From contig JBBRZE010000005.1 of NCBI GenBank assembly GCA_038236995.1, positions 42,912 to 106,911 of the forward strand: a stretch of 64,000 bases of DNA. The letters run 5' to 3'. How positions within the stretch are numbered: position 1 is the stretch's first letter; each line of letters opens with the position of its first letter. Below the pieces are notes generated by a model. The model had not been told where the DNA came from and made no database searches. It saw nothing but the letters and a program-made list of their open reading frames with translations. This document shows, piece by piece, positions 51,428 through 60,132 of the stretch. This DNA comes from JAAFHB01 sp038236995. GTDB lineage: Bacteria > Bacteroidota > Bacteroidia > Bacteroidales > Prolixibacteraceae. The position numbers were made by a program, and so were the translations under genes.

Positions 51428-52417
51428 ATGAAAATTCTAAAACGGCTGGTCTATAGTCTTCTGATTATTTTCGTTGTTTGTGCTCTTCTGATGGTTACCC
51501 CGCGGATATGGTCGGCCGTGAATCCGGATAAACCTCCGGTTGGTTATCATTTTACGGTTCCTGGTTACATGGCTGTTGGAATTGGATTGGAAAAGATGAT
51601 CAATATGAATCCTGAAATTCCTGCAGATATTGAGGAGATTAAAGATATTGAATACAAGAATATTAATGGGAAATCGCTCCAGCTTGATATTTACCGGCCC
51701 AGGAATATCGTTAAACCTCTGCCTTTGCTCGTCTTTATTCATGGTGGTGGCTGGAGGAGTGGAAAGCGTTCAGATTACCTGGTTTACCTCACTGCCTTTG
51801 CAAAAAAAGGCTATATGACGGCCACCGTTTCTTACCGCTTGCTGAAAGATGGTCCTTATCCTGCATGCGCAGAAGATATTACAGATGCAGTTCAATGGTT
51901 TTACCGGAATGGTGAAAAATATGGTTATGATCCTGACAAGATTGCATTGATCGGAGGTTCAGCGGGAGCGCATCTGGCGCTGCTGGCTGCTTATGAATGG
52001 AAAAAACCGAATGACACGATTGATAGTATTGCGAAAGTTGAACCCCGACATCGGATCAAAGCGGTCGTCGATATCTATGGCCCGATTGATCTGACCACCG
52101 AATATGCCCAAAATCAGTCACTTGTTACCTCTTTCATGGCCCATTCCTATAAAGAAGCCCCGGAGCTATACAGAGAAGCGTCACCGATCAATTACGTTGA
52201 TAAAAGTGATCCTCCGACTATGATCCTTCACGGAACATCCGATGACCTTGTTCCAATAAGTCAGTCGGATATGCTTAAAGCAAAACTTGACGCTGTGGGT
52301 GTTCCAAACGTTTATTATAAAGTCCCATTATGGCCGCATGCAATGGATGTCGTTCAGCGTGTTAATGACTTCTCGCAAGTAAAAATGAATGATTTTTTCA
52401 CTAAATATCTAAAATAA
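51428..52417 (+). CDS. Anchored alpha/beta-hydrolase esterase, second tandem copy
   Basis: 329 residues, paralog of the preceding gene, same anchor type (LLIIFVVCALLMVTPRIW) and the same catalytic motifs: FIHGGGWRSGKRSDY, IGGSAGAHLALLAAYEW, HGTSDDLVPISQSD and PLWPHAMDVVQ. Differences concentrate around residues 45-60 (VPGYMAVGIGLEKMINM) and in the segment after the elbow (KKPNDTIDSIAKVEPRHR), which could shape the acyl pocket. It is 10 bases ahead of the MFS gene, so likely co-transcribed with it. Confidence 0.88.
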   Translation: MKILKRLVYSLLIIFVVCALLMVTPRIWSAVNPDKPPVGYHFTVPGYMAVGIGLEKMINMNPEIPADIEEIKDIEYKNINGKSLQLDIYRPRNIVKPLPLLVFIHGGGWRSGKRSDYLVYLTAFAKKGYMTATVSYRLLKDGPYPACAEDITDAVQWFYRNGEKYGYDPDKIALIGGSAGAHLALLAAYEWKKPNDTIDSIAKVEPRHRIKAVVDIYGPIDLTTEYAQNQSLVTSFMAHSYKEAPELYREASPINYVDKSDPPTMILHGTSDDLVPISQSDMLKAKLDAVGVPNVYYKVPLWPHAMDVVQRVNDFSQVKMNDFFTKYLK

Positions 52418-52427
52418 AAGCAAGTAT

Positions 52428-53675
52428 ATGCATCAAAAAAATATATATCCCTGGATCGTAGTTGGTTTGCTGTGGGTCGTAGCACTGCTCAATTATATTG
52501 ACCGTCAGATGCTCTCCACGATGAAACCTTCTATGATGATCGATATCGTGGAATTGGAAACTGCTGCCAATTTTGGCAGGCTAATGGCCGTATTTCTGTG
52601 GATTTATGCTTTGATGAGTCCTATTTCTGGCATTATTGCGGATCGTCTCAACCGAAAATGGCTCATTGTGGGTAGTTTATTCATATGGTCTGCGGTTACA
52701 TTGCTGATGGGTTATGCAAAAACATTTGACCAGCTCTATGGATTACGCGCAATTATGGGTGTAAGCGAAGCATTTTATATGCCGGCCGGTTTAGCACTTA
52801 TAGCGGACTATCATCAGGGGAAAAACCGTTCGCTGGCAGTGGGAATTCACATGACTGGTATCTATCTCGGGCAAGCACTGGGAGGTTTTGGGGCAACAAT
52901 AGCTTTCAACTTCTCCTGGCAAACTACATTTCATGTTTTCGGCCTGGTAGGCGTCCTTTATAGCGTGATTCTCATCCTTTTTTTAAGGGAGAAAAAAGCG
53001 TACACAATCGCACCGGAAGACTCACATTCTATAGTAAAAGGATTTACGGAAGCGTTTAAAGGAGTGGGTGTTTTATTGGGTAATCTTTCCTTTTGGGTCA
53101 TATTATTCTATTTCTCGGCACCAAGCTTACCTGGTTGGGCAACAAAGAACTGGCTGCCTACGCTATTTTCAACCAATCTTCACATTAACATGGAGCAGGC
53201 AGGACCATTATCTACTATCACAATCGCGATGTCGGCGCTGATTGGCGTACTTGTCGGTGGAATAATATCTGACCGATGGATGCAGCGAAACCTTCGCGGA
53301 CGCATTTATACGGGCGCTGTTGGCTTGGCAATGACAATTCCAGCTGTTATGCTGCTGGGATTTGGTGGAAGTAGTTTTTCAGCTATCTGGTGCGGTGCCT
53401 CTCTCTTTGGTTTGGGCTTTGGAATTTTCGATGTCAATAACATGCCCATATTGTGCCAATTTGTCTCACCGCGTTTTCGGGCAACAGGATATGGATTGAT
53501 GAACATGGCAGGCATTTCAGCCGGCGCTTTGATCACTACTACTTTGGGTAAGTCTGCTGATTCAGGAAATCTAAGCCGGGATATCGCGATGTTGGCAGGT
53601 TTTGTGGTTCTCGCCATTGTATTTCAATTGTGGCTTCTACACCCAAAAACAGCGAATAAAACGGATGAGTTTTAA
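52428..53675 (+). CDS. MFS transporter, anion:cation symporter-like
   Basis: 415 residues, 12 membrane helices. LLNYIDRQMLSTMKPSMM in helix 1 and ISGIIADRLNRKWLI in loop 2-3 are typical of the ACS branch (sugar acids, phosphorylated or carboxylated solutes). RAIMGVSEAFYMPAGLALIA is the helix 4 signature of the same branch. It may import an organic acid or glycerophosphodiester product released by the upstream hydrolases; the substrate is inferred from family only. Different branch from the two FucP-like permeases in this window. Confidence 0.87.
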   Translation: MHQKNIYPWIVVGLLWVVALLNYIDRQMLSTMKPSMMIDIVELETAANFGRLMAVFLWIYALMSPISGIIADRLNRKWLIVGSLFIWSAVTLLMGYAKTFDQLYGLRAIMGVSEAFYMPAGLALIADYHQGKNRSLAVGIHMTGIYLGQALGGFGATIAFNFSWQTTFHVFGLVGVLYSVILILFLREKKAYTIAPEDSHSIVKGFTEAFKGVGVLLGNLSFWVILFYFSAPSLPGWATKNWLPTLFSTNLHINMEQAGPLSTITIAMSALIGVLVGGIISDRWMQRNLRGRIYTGAVGLAMTIPAVMLLGFGGSSFSAIWCGASLFGLGFGIFDVNNMPILCQFVSPRFRATGYGLMNMAGISAGALITTTLGKSADSGNLSRDIAMLAGFVVLAIVFQLWLLHPKTANKTDEF

Positions 53676-53721
53676 ATCTTTGTTGTTTGACGTTTCGTGT
53701 AGGTAATTTGAAGTTGGTTTA

Positions 53722-53750
53722 GGGATTTGAATAAGGAATTTGTATTTTTG
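53722..53750 (+). promoter_or_regulatory. Possible promoter of the DJ-1/PfpI gene
   Basis: TATTTTTG at 53743-53750 fits the Bacteroidota TAnnTTTG element, with a TTTA 21 bases upstream as a weak -33. The start codon at 53772 is 22 bases downstream, a plausible short leader. Such motifs are common in AT-rich DNA. Confidence 0.3.
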
Positions 53751-53771
53751 ATAAACGTAAAATTTAAGAAA

Positions 53772-54347
53772 ATGAAAAAGGTACTATTCTTGACCGGAGA
53801 TTTTACAGAAGATTATGAAACCATGGTTCCGTTTCAGATGCTAGAAATGGTAGGTTACGAAGTTCATGCTGTTTGTCCTGACAAAAAAAAGGGAGATACG
53901 ATCAAAACAGCCATTCACGATTTTGAAGGTGATCAAACCTATAGCGAAAAGCCAGGACATAATTTTGCATTGAATTATAGTTTCAGCGATGTTAAAGTTG
54001 AGGATTACAGCGGATTAGTCATTGCAGGTGGCAGAGCACCTGAATATTTAAGATTAAATCCAAAAGTGATTGAGATCGTGAAATATTTCTTTTCAGTAAA
54101 CAAACCTGTCGCTGCAATTTGCCACGGTATTCAGATTCTAACTGCTGCCGGTGTTGTAAAAGGGAGAAAATTAACGGCTTATCCTGCCGTCGGACCAGAG
54201 GTGACATTGGCAGGTGGCGAATTCCAAAATATCCCGGTAGATGGAGCCTATGTCGATGGAAATCTTGTCACCTCTCCTGCATGGCCTGCCCATCCAAGTT
54301 TTATTAGAGAATTCTTAAAGGTGATGGGTGCAAAAATTGAGATTTAA
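53772..54347 (+). CDS. DJ-1/PfpI family protein
   Basis: 191 residues from ATG 53772; the TTG at 53727 is rejected because the added 15 residues lie outside the domain, which opens with KKVLFLTGDFTEDYE. Class I glutamine amidotransferase-like fold: MVPFQMLEMVGYEVHAVCPD, LVIAGGRAPEYLR, and the nucleophile elbow AAICHGIQIL with Cys117. Members include deglycase/chaperone-like and protease-like stress proteins; which applies here is open. It stands alone between the transporter and a terminator. Confidence 0.9.
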   Translation: MKKVLFLTGDFTEDYETMVPFQMLEMVGYEVHAVCPDKKKGDTIKTAIHDFEGDQTYSEKPGHNFALNYSFSDVKVEDYSGLVIAGGRAPEYLRLNPKVIEIVKYFFSVNKPVAAICHGIQILTAAGVVKGRKLTAYPAVGPEVTLAGGEFQNIPVDGAYVDGNLVTSPAWPAHPSFIREFLKVMGAKIEI

Positions 54348-54362
54348 AAGTTCACAGCAAAC

Positions 54363-54417
54363 AAGGAAAAGCCTTTGATAACCTTTTGATTGCAAAGGCT
54401 TTTCCTTTTGTGTTTTT
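54363..54417. terminator. Strong terminator between convergent genes
   Basis: AAGGAAAAGCCTTTG (54363-54377) pairs perfectly with CAAAGGCTTTTCCTT (54393-54407), loop of 15 bases, followed by TTGTGTTTTTT on the plus strand. It ends the DJ-1/PfpI gene and sits ahead of the 3' end of the aquaglyceroporin gene. Confidence 0.85.
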
Positions 54418-54500
54418 TGTCAGGGACGGCATTATTGTGAAATAAGCTAAATGCTAAATCAATCATTTTAGGACAACCGGTAAAAGTACTTTCATAACTC

Positions 54501-55208
54501 TCACGAAAACAATACGAACACGACTGCAGCCAGAGCTGCGCCCAGCATTGGTCCCAGAATCGGTACCCAACAGTATTTCCAGTCGCTGTCGCGTTTGAAT
54601 GGGAAAGGAAGAAGGAAATGCATGATACGGGGACCAAGATCGCGTGCCGGATTAATTGCATAACCCGTAGGACCACCTAATGATAAGCCCAGACCAAGCA
54701 CAACAAGGGCTACTGGTAACGCATTGATTGAACCAAGACCAACCTCTGGTGCAGCCATGTAAAGTACTGCAAATGAAAGGACAAATGTTCCGATAGCCTC
54801 CGTAATAACATTGTAAAAATAACTTCTGATATTTGGCGATGTACAGAAGATGGCAAGTTTCGAATCCCCATCCTCCGTTACATCAAAATGCTTCTTATAA
54901 GCTAGCCAAACGAGGAAAGCGCCAAACATTGCTCCGAGCGTCTGGGCAAGGAAGTACATTGGCATCAGTGCAGGAGAAAACTTATGAGCCATTACAAGTG
55001 CCAGCGTGACAGCCGGATTTAAATGGGCGCCGCTATAAGGTGCGGCAATCGACACCCCGGTAAAAACACCGGCCGCCCATCCAAATGTTATCACAATCCA
55101 TCCGCTGTTATTTCCTTTCGTTTTATTGAGAAGGACATTCGCTACCACTCCGCCCCCAAATACAAGAATCATGGCTGTTCCAAAAAATTCAGCAAAAAAT
55201 GCATTCAT
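54501..55208 (-). CDS. glpF: Glycerol facilitator / aquaglyceroporin
   Basis: 235 residues, six membrane helices plus two half-helices. The two NPA boxes are at residues 64-66 (GAHLNPAVTLA) and 186-188 (GYAINPARDLGPR). Asp190 after the second NPA and the Gly/Phe composition of the selectivity region indicate a glycerol-conducting channel rather than a pure water channel. Lets glycerol diffuse across the inner membrane for phosphorylation by the glycerol kinase upstream (264-base gap). The gap 55209-55472 shows only AT-rich sequence and repeated CGCCAG triplets. Confidence 0.93.
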   Translation of the reverse strand: MNAFFAEFFGTAMILVFGGGVVANVLLNKTKGNNSGWIVITFGWAAGVFTGVSIAAPYSGAHLNPAVTLALVMAHKFSPALMPMYFLAQTLGAMFGAFLVWLAYKKHFDVTEDGDSKLAIFCTSPNIRSYFYNVITEAIGTFVLSFAVLYMAAPEVGLGSINALPVALVVLGLGLSLGGPTGYAINPARDLGPRIMHFLLPFPFKRDSDWKYCWVPILGPMLGAALAAVVFVLFS

Positions 55209-55472
55209 AGTTTAAATGTTTATACGTTAAGTTAATATAGTACTTGGCTCTCTGCATTTAAGAGTGATAATAGCTGCTTGCAACAGGCTCCCGAGGCTGC
55301 TGGATTAATCTCAAAATTGCTATTCCCCAATCAAAATATTCTTTTAAGAGCTCAAAATAAACGATATAGATTTACGGATTTAAATTCTGACAGATACTGC
55401 AATCTTGATTTTGCCAGTCGCCAGCCTCCAATCGCCAGTTGCAATAAAACAGTCAATCAGTTCCTTTTTTGG

Positions 55473-56969
55473 CTATCCTGCGTCATCTGCCCATGCTTTG
55501 GCAGCGTTTACGGCGCGGTGCCAGCCTTTTATCAGCGCATGATTCTCTTCGGCTTCAATCTTAGGTGAAAAGGTGCGATCGATCTGCCATTGTTGCTTCA
55601 AATCATTGATATCGCTCCAGTAATTAACGGCAAGTCCGGCAAGATAAGCTGCTCCCAATGCCGTTATTTCAGTTATTTTTGGACGCACTACATTCACCTG
55701 CAGCAAGTCAGACTGGATTTGCATAAGCTGATTATTTACGGTTGCCCCGCCATCTACCCTCAATTCGCGGATATCAATCCCCGAATCGTTTTGCATGGCC
55801 AGCAATACTTCCAATGTCTGGTAGGCAATGCTATCGAGTGCTGCACGGGCAATATGTGCCGATGTTGAACCTCTTGTAATCCCTACAAGCGTTCCGCGGG
55901 CATGTTGGTTCCAATGTGGCGCTCCGAGTCCGGCGAAAGCAGGAACAAAATAAACACCATCACTGTCCTTCACCTTAGCTGCCAGTTTCTCAATATCCTC
56001 CGATTTCTTTATAATTCCCAGTCCGTCGCGCAGCCACTGAACAACAGCTCCTGCAATAAAAATAGACCCTTCGAGTGCATATTGAGTATCATTGCCTATT
56101 TGCCATGCAATCGTTGTGAGTAATTGATTTTTTGATGTTATCGGCTTATTTCCGATATTCATAATCATAAAGCAACCAGTACCGTAAGTATTTTTTACCA
56201 TACCTGGCTCAATGCACATTTGTCCGAACAAAGATGCCTGCTGGTCACCGGCAATTCCTGCGATGGGGATACCATAACCAAGCTGACCGGATGTTTTCCC
56301 ATATATTTCGCTGGATGACTTGACCTCCGGAAGCATACTTGCAGGGATATTGAACATCTCGAGTAGATCCTTATCCCATTTCAATGTGTGGATATTAAAA
56401 AGCATGGTCCTGGAAGCATTTGTCACATCCGTGATGTGCAACTTCCCACGTGTAAGATTCCACACAAGCCACGAATCAATCGTCCCGAATGCAAGCTGAC
56501 CATCTTCAGCCAGTTTACGGGTACCTTTCACATTATCCAAGATCCACCTGATCTTTGTTGCCGAAAAATAGGCATCAATGATCAGACCTGTTTTTTCGAG
56601 GACCACAGGGCTCTGTCCGTCAATCTTTAAATGGTCACAAAAGTCAGCAGTGCGCCTGTCCTGCCATACAATCGCATTGTAAACTGGTTTGCCTGTCCTT
56701 CGGTTCCAGACAACAGTCGTCTCGCGCTGGTTTGTGATACCAATGGCCGCAATATTTGCAGCTTCGAGTCCAGCTTTGGTGATGGCTTCAACCGCCACAC
56801 CCGCTTGTGTAGACCAGATCTCATCAGGATCGTGCTCCACCCAACCCGGTTTGGGGTAATATTGTGTAAATTCCTTTTGGGCTACAGCTACCGGAAGCCC
56901 GTTCCGGTCGAATATTATTGCCCGGGAGCTCGTTGTTCCCTGGTCGAATGCTAAGATAAATTCTCCCAT
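55473..56969 (-). CDS. glpK: Glycerol kinase
   Basis: 498 residues, normal length. FGGY kinase: AFDQGTTSSRAIIFDRNG at the N-terminus, GITNQRETTVVWNRRTGKP, AIVWQDRRT, FLLWNLT-like SWLVWNLTRGK, and GIPIAGIAGDQQASLFGQ; the C-terminal domain has FVPAFAGLGAPHWNQHARG and VDGGATVNNQLMQIQSD. It converts glycerol and ATP to sn-glycerol-3-phosphate in the cytoplasm. It starts 6 bases behind glpD, so glpD-glpK form one transcript, with glpF following. Confidence 0.97.
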   Translation of the reverse strand: MGEFILAFDQGTTSSRAIIFDRNGLPVAVAQKEFTQYYPKPGWVEHDPDEIWSTQAGVAVEAITKAGLEAANIAAIGITNQRETTVVWNRRTGKPVYNAIVWQDRRTADFCDHLKIDGQSPVVLEKTGLIIDAYFSATKIRWILDNVKGTRKLAEDGQLAFGTIDSWLVWNLTRGKLHITDVTNASRTMLFNIHTLKWDKDLLEMFNIPASMLPEVKSSSEIYGKTSGQLGYGIPIAGIAGDQQASLFGQMCIEPGMVKNTYGTGCFMIMNIGNKPITSKNQLLTTIAWQIGNDTQYALEGSIFIAGAVVQWLRDGLGIIKKSEDIEKLAAKVKDSDGVYFVPAFAGLGAPHWNQHARGTLVGITRGSTSAHIARAALDSIAYQTLEVLLAMQNDSGIDIRELRVDGGATVNNQLMQIQSDLLQVNVVRPKITEITALGAAYLAGLAVNYWSDINDLKQQWQIDRTFSPKIEAEENHALIKGWHRAVNAAKAWADDAG

Positions 56970-56975
56970 ATCTTT

Positions 56976-58535
56976 CTAAAAATAGTTTTTAACAAATCGA
57001 TTGTATAATTCTATTTGTTCCTCCTGCCATTCGGTATCGTATCCTAACTCTTTGGCCATCAAAGCGGCTACTTCAATCGCGATTTCGGAACTGGCACGTG
57101 CGTTCTGGAACAAAGCCCGCGTTCTTCTTGCAAGCATATCCTCTATTGTAAGGGGCATTTCATTTCTGCATATCCAGATAATTTCAGCCCTTGTGTATGG
57201 AAATCGTGGATCAATCGGGATACCAAGTTTCGGATGATCATAAATTAGCTTTTCAATTTCGATGAACCTGTCACCATAAATATGCAAACGATTGGAGTAA
57301 TAACCTGCTGTAAGTGTAGATAACTTAAGTTCCGATGTAATACAATTCCGTTTTTCGAGGAACCCTTCCTTTATTGCTTTATCAATCGTTTCCTCAGCCA
57401 TCCGGCGATAGGTCGTCCATTTTCCGCCAATAATAGAAAGAAGACCCGAAAGTGACAGCGTGATTTTATGTCTTCGCGAAATGGCTTTTGTAGAACCTGG
57501 TCTATTCGGATTGGCTGCCAGCGGACGTAATCCTGCAAAAGTGCAAAGAATATCTTCGCGTCGTGGTGGCTTTACAAGGTATTTTTGAGCCGTTTGAAGA
57601 ATAAAATCGATCTCGCTATCCTGAGCAATTGGTTCAAGGCTGATCGTGTCGAGTGGTCGGTCTGTTGTTCCTACCACAACAACATCGTGCCAGGGAATGG
57701 CGAACAACACCCGGCCATCATCCGTCCTGGGGATCATAATGGCCGTTTCGCTTTGAAGGAAAGATTTATCGAGTACAATGTGTACGCCCCGGCTCGGCTT
57801 TATCGTTGGTGCTGCTGCCGGATTGTCCATTCTTGCAATATCATCGGCAAATACGCCCGTTGCATTGATAACAAGATTTGCCTTAAAGTTGAATTCTTCG
57901 CCAGAAGCGACATCAGTAGCCTTTACGCCGTTGATTTTGCCATCCTCATTTTTCGACAATGCCGTGACTTTGAAATAATTCAATACCGTACCTCCTTTAT
58001 CGGTACATGTTTGCGCAAGTGCCACCGCCATACGTGAATCATCAAACTGTCCGTCATGATATACAACACCGCCGATCAAGCCTTTCGAATTTAGCATTGG
58101 CAAACGCATCAAGGTTCTTTCGCGGCTAATGAAATAGGATTTTCCCATACTTAACGGCCCGGCAAGGAGATCATAGAACTTCAGACCAACAGTATAAACA
58201 AAAGCATCCCATGAATTATAAATTGGGATAACAAATTCCTGGTTGTAAGTGAGATGAGGTGCGTTTTTAAGCATTAATCCACGTTCGTGCAACGCCTCGA
58301 CAACCAATGCAAGATCGCCTTGTGCGAGGTAACGGACACCGCCGTGAACCAGCTTTGTGCTTCGTGATGAAGTGCCTTTCGCAAAGTCAGATTGTTCAAG
58401 TAAGAGTGTTTTGAAGCCACGCGAAGCGCCATCAAGCGCAACACCGAGTCCGGTTGCACCTCCTCCAATGACTACAATATCCCATGTAATCTCCGACTGC
58501 TTTCGTAATTCATCAACAAATATCTGGCGTTTCAT
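56976..58535 (-). CDS. glpD: Glycerol-3-phosphate dehydrogenase, FAD type
   Basis: 519 residues, aerobic GlpD length. FAD-binding start WDIVVIGGGATGLGVALDGA, then LLEQSDFAKGTSSRSTKLVHGGVRYLAQGD, VVYHDGQFDDSRMAVALAQT, INATGVFADDI and CTFAGLRPLAANP. The C-terminal helical domain follows from ~390. It oxidises glycerol-3-phosphate to dihydroxyacetone phosphate and passes electrons to quinone at the inner membrane. First gene of the glycerol unit with glpK and glpF. The 398-base leader upstream contains a hairpin at 58811. Confidence 0.96.
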   Translation of the reverse strand: MKRQIFVDELRKQSEITWDIVVIGGGATGLGVALDGASRGFKTLLLEQSDFAKGTSSRSTKLVHGGVRYLAQGDLALVVEALHERGLMLKNAPHLTYNQEFVIPIYNSWDAFVYTVGLKFYDLLAGPLSMGKSYFISRERTLMRLPMLNSKGLIGGVVYHDGQFDDSRMAVALAQTCTDKGGTVLNYFKVTALSKNEDGKINGVKATDVASGEEFNFKANLVINATGVFADDIARMDNPAAAPTIKPSRGVHIVLDKSFLQSETAIMIPRTDDGRVLFAIPWHDVVVVGTTDRPLDTISLEPIAQDSEIDFILQTAQKYLVKPPRREDILCTFAGLRPLAANPNRPGSTKAISRRHKITLSLSGLLSIIGGKWTTYRRMAEETIDKAIKEGFLEKRNCITSELKLSTLTAGYYSNRLHIYGDRFIEIEKLIYDHPKLGIPIDPRFPYTRAEIIWICRNEMPLTIEDMLARRTRALFQNARASSEIAIEVAALMAKELGYDTEWQEEQIELYNRFVKNYF

Positions 58536-58933
58536 CCGTTGGTATTTTAGGTTTTATGGTTTCCGCATGTGCGGGAGAACACCCAAATTAGTTTCGTTTT
58601 TAATGGCGAAAAACAGTATTCCGGTTGTTTATTTAGTGGTCTGATTGAATTATTAATGGTACGAAGAAGTTTCTGAAAATACAAATAAATCCGGAAGCAA
58701 ATTAACATTATTTTCCAGCCTAATAAATGAGGCAGACTTAGGCTATATTCTGAAAATCTTATGACAAAAGGACAAAATATAAGTGAAATCTGAATTTACA
58801 GAAATACTTAGAAAGTCAGAGAAATTATTTTCTGACTTTCGAAATAAAATTGATAAAACTAAGTAGGTTTTTGAAGGTTGATTCGTGCGAAAAAATAATT
58901 ATTCTATTGAACAACTTAATGCTAACGAGGAAA
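58536..58933. other. Intergenic region upstream of glpD
   Basis: 398 bases between the nitronate monooxygenase 3' end and the glpD start, both on the minus strand. It holds the hairpin at 58811-58840 and otherwise AT-rich DNA where the glpD promoter must lie. No open frame of note. Confidence 0.6.
58811..58840 (-). terminator. Hairpin downstream of the nitronate monooxygenase gene
   Basis: GAAAGTCAGA (58811-58820) pairs perfectly with TCTGACTTTC (58831-58840). It lies 93 bases beyond the stop codon of the gene at 58934, but lacks a clear T tract, so termination is only likely; a regulatory role for glpD is possible. Confidence 0.45.
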
Positions 58934-60010
58934 TTAGGATTGCAACGAATTCACCAATTCCTCTTTTAACTGATTGATCAATGTTTTTACGGATACAATT
59001 TCTGTGCACCGGAAGGCATTGGATCCGGCAAATACAAACGCGTTGTGTAACCTGCCCTTGGATGCATCGGTTAATACTTTGGCAATACAATAAGGGGCTT
59101 TGCGTGGATTGCATGATCTCAGACAGTGATGCGGACACCTGAAGGGTATCGTTTCACCTTTCGTGACTCTTTTGGTAAACTCATTCATAATAACCCGGCC
59201 CGGCAATCCGACCGGACTATGAATAATTGTAATATCCTCCTTTTTAGCATTGATATAGGCTTGTTTAAAATCATCATGAACATCACATTCATTCGTGCAT
59301 ACAAACCTGGTTGCCATTTGAACTCCCGATGCGCCTAACATTAAAAATTTTGCGATATCGTGTCCGTCAAATATACCTCCGGCAGCAATAACCGGAATCG
59401 ATTCTTCGAGAGTATCCACATAATCAACAAGTTCAATCACCAATTGCTCTAGTTTTGGAGCTGTATCATTGACTACATCATCGAACGCGAACCCAAGGTG
59501 TCCTCCCGCCATCGGTCCTTCGAGGATCACTGCATCAGGAACTTTGTTATAGTTTTGCTTCCATTTGCGGTAAATGATACTGAAAGCCCTTGCTGAGGAA
59601 ACAATTGGAACCAGTTTAATCTTTGAACCTGCGGTCTGTTTTGGCAGATCTAATGGAAGTCCTGCGCCGCTGATGATCATATCGACTTTTTCTTCAACAC
59701 AAATTTTCACAAGTTCTTCGTAATTCGAAAGTACCACCATTACATTCACGCCGATGATGCCTTTGGAAAGCGACCGTGCTTTTCGTATTTCTGACCGTAA
59801 AGCGTTGTTATTCAATTCAACAAATTCGGACATCGCAGCATTCTCGAATGCGCCCAGACCTACGCTTGCAATAATACCTGCACACCCTTCATTTGCAACT
59901 GCTGAGGCAAGGCCTGAACCAGAAACCCTAACACCCATTCCTCCCTGAATAATGGGCGGATTAATTTCCAGATCACCTATTTTTAGGGATGGAATTATTT
60001 TTGTTTCCAT
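58934..60010 (-). CDS. Nitronate monooxygenase family protein
   Basis: 358 residues from ATG 60010 (METKIIPSLKIGDLEI); the longer frame to 60082 adds 24 residues not expected for the family. FMN-binding TIM barrel: PPIIQGGMGVRVSGSGLASA, GVNVMVVLSNYEELV, ISGAGLPLDLPK, VILEGPMAGGHLGFAFDD, IPVIAAGGIFDGHDIAKFLM and GVQMATRFVCTNECDVHDDF, which bind the phosphate of FMN. The family also contains enoyl-ACP reductase-like flavoproteins, so nitronate is not certain as substrate. It has a Cys-rich segment CPHHCLRSCNPRKAPYC near residue 300, seen in some Bacteroidota and Firmicutes relatives. Confidence 0.85.
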   Translation of the reverse strand: METKIIPSLKIGDLEINPPIIQGGMGVRVSGSGLASAVANEGCAGIIASVGLGAFENAAMSEFVELNNNALRSEIRKARSLSKGIIGVNVMVVLSNYEELVKICVEEKVDMIISGAGLPLDLPKQTAGSKIKLVPIVSSARAFSIIYRKWKQNYNKVPDAVILEGPMAGGHLGFAFDDVVNDTAPKLEQLVIELVDYVDTLEESIPVIAAGGIFDGHDIAKFLMLGASGVQMATRFVCTNECDVHDDFKQAYINAKKEDITIIHSPVGLPGRVIMNEFTKRVTKGETIPFRCPHHCLRSCNPRKAPYCIAKVLTDASKGRLHNAFVFAGSNAFRCTEIVSVKTLINQLKEELVNSLQS

Positions 60011-60132
60011 AATTTTTCGTTTTAAATTCCTTTTTTGATTGAATGATAGGTTGCGGAATTCTCCCGAATTTAATTTAAACACAAATCTCCCGTTTTTTGT
60101 TCGCCCCTTTCTCCCAATTTTTCCGTTTCAAT

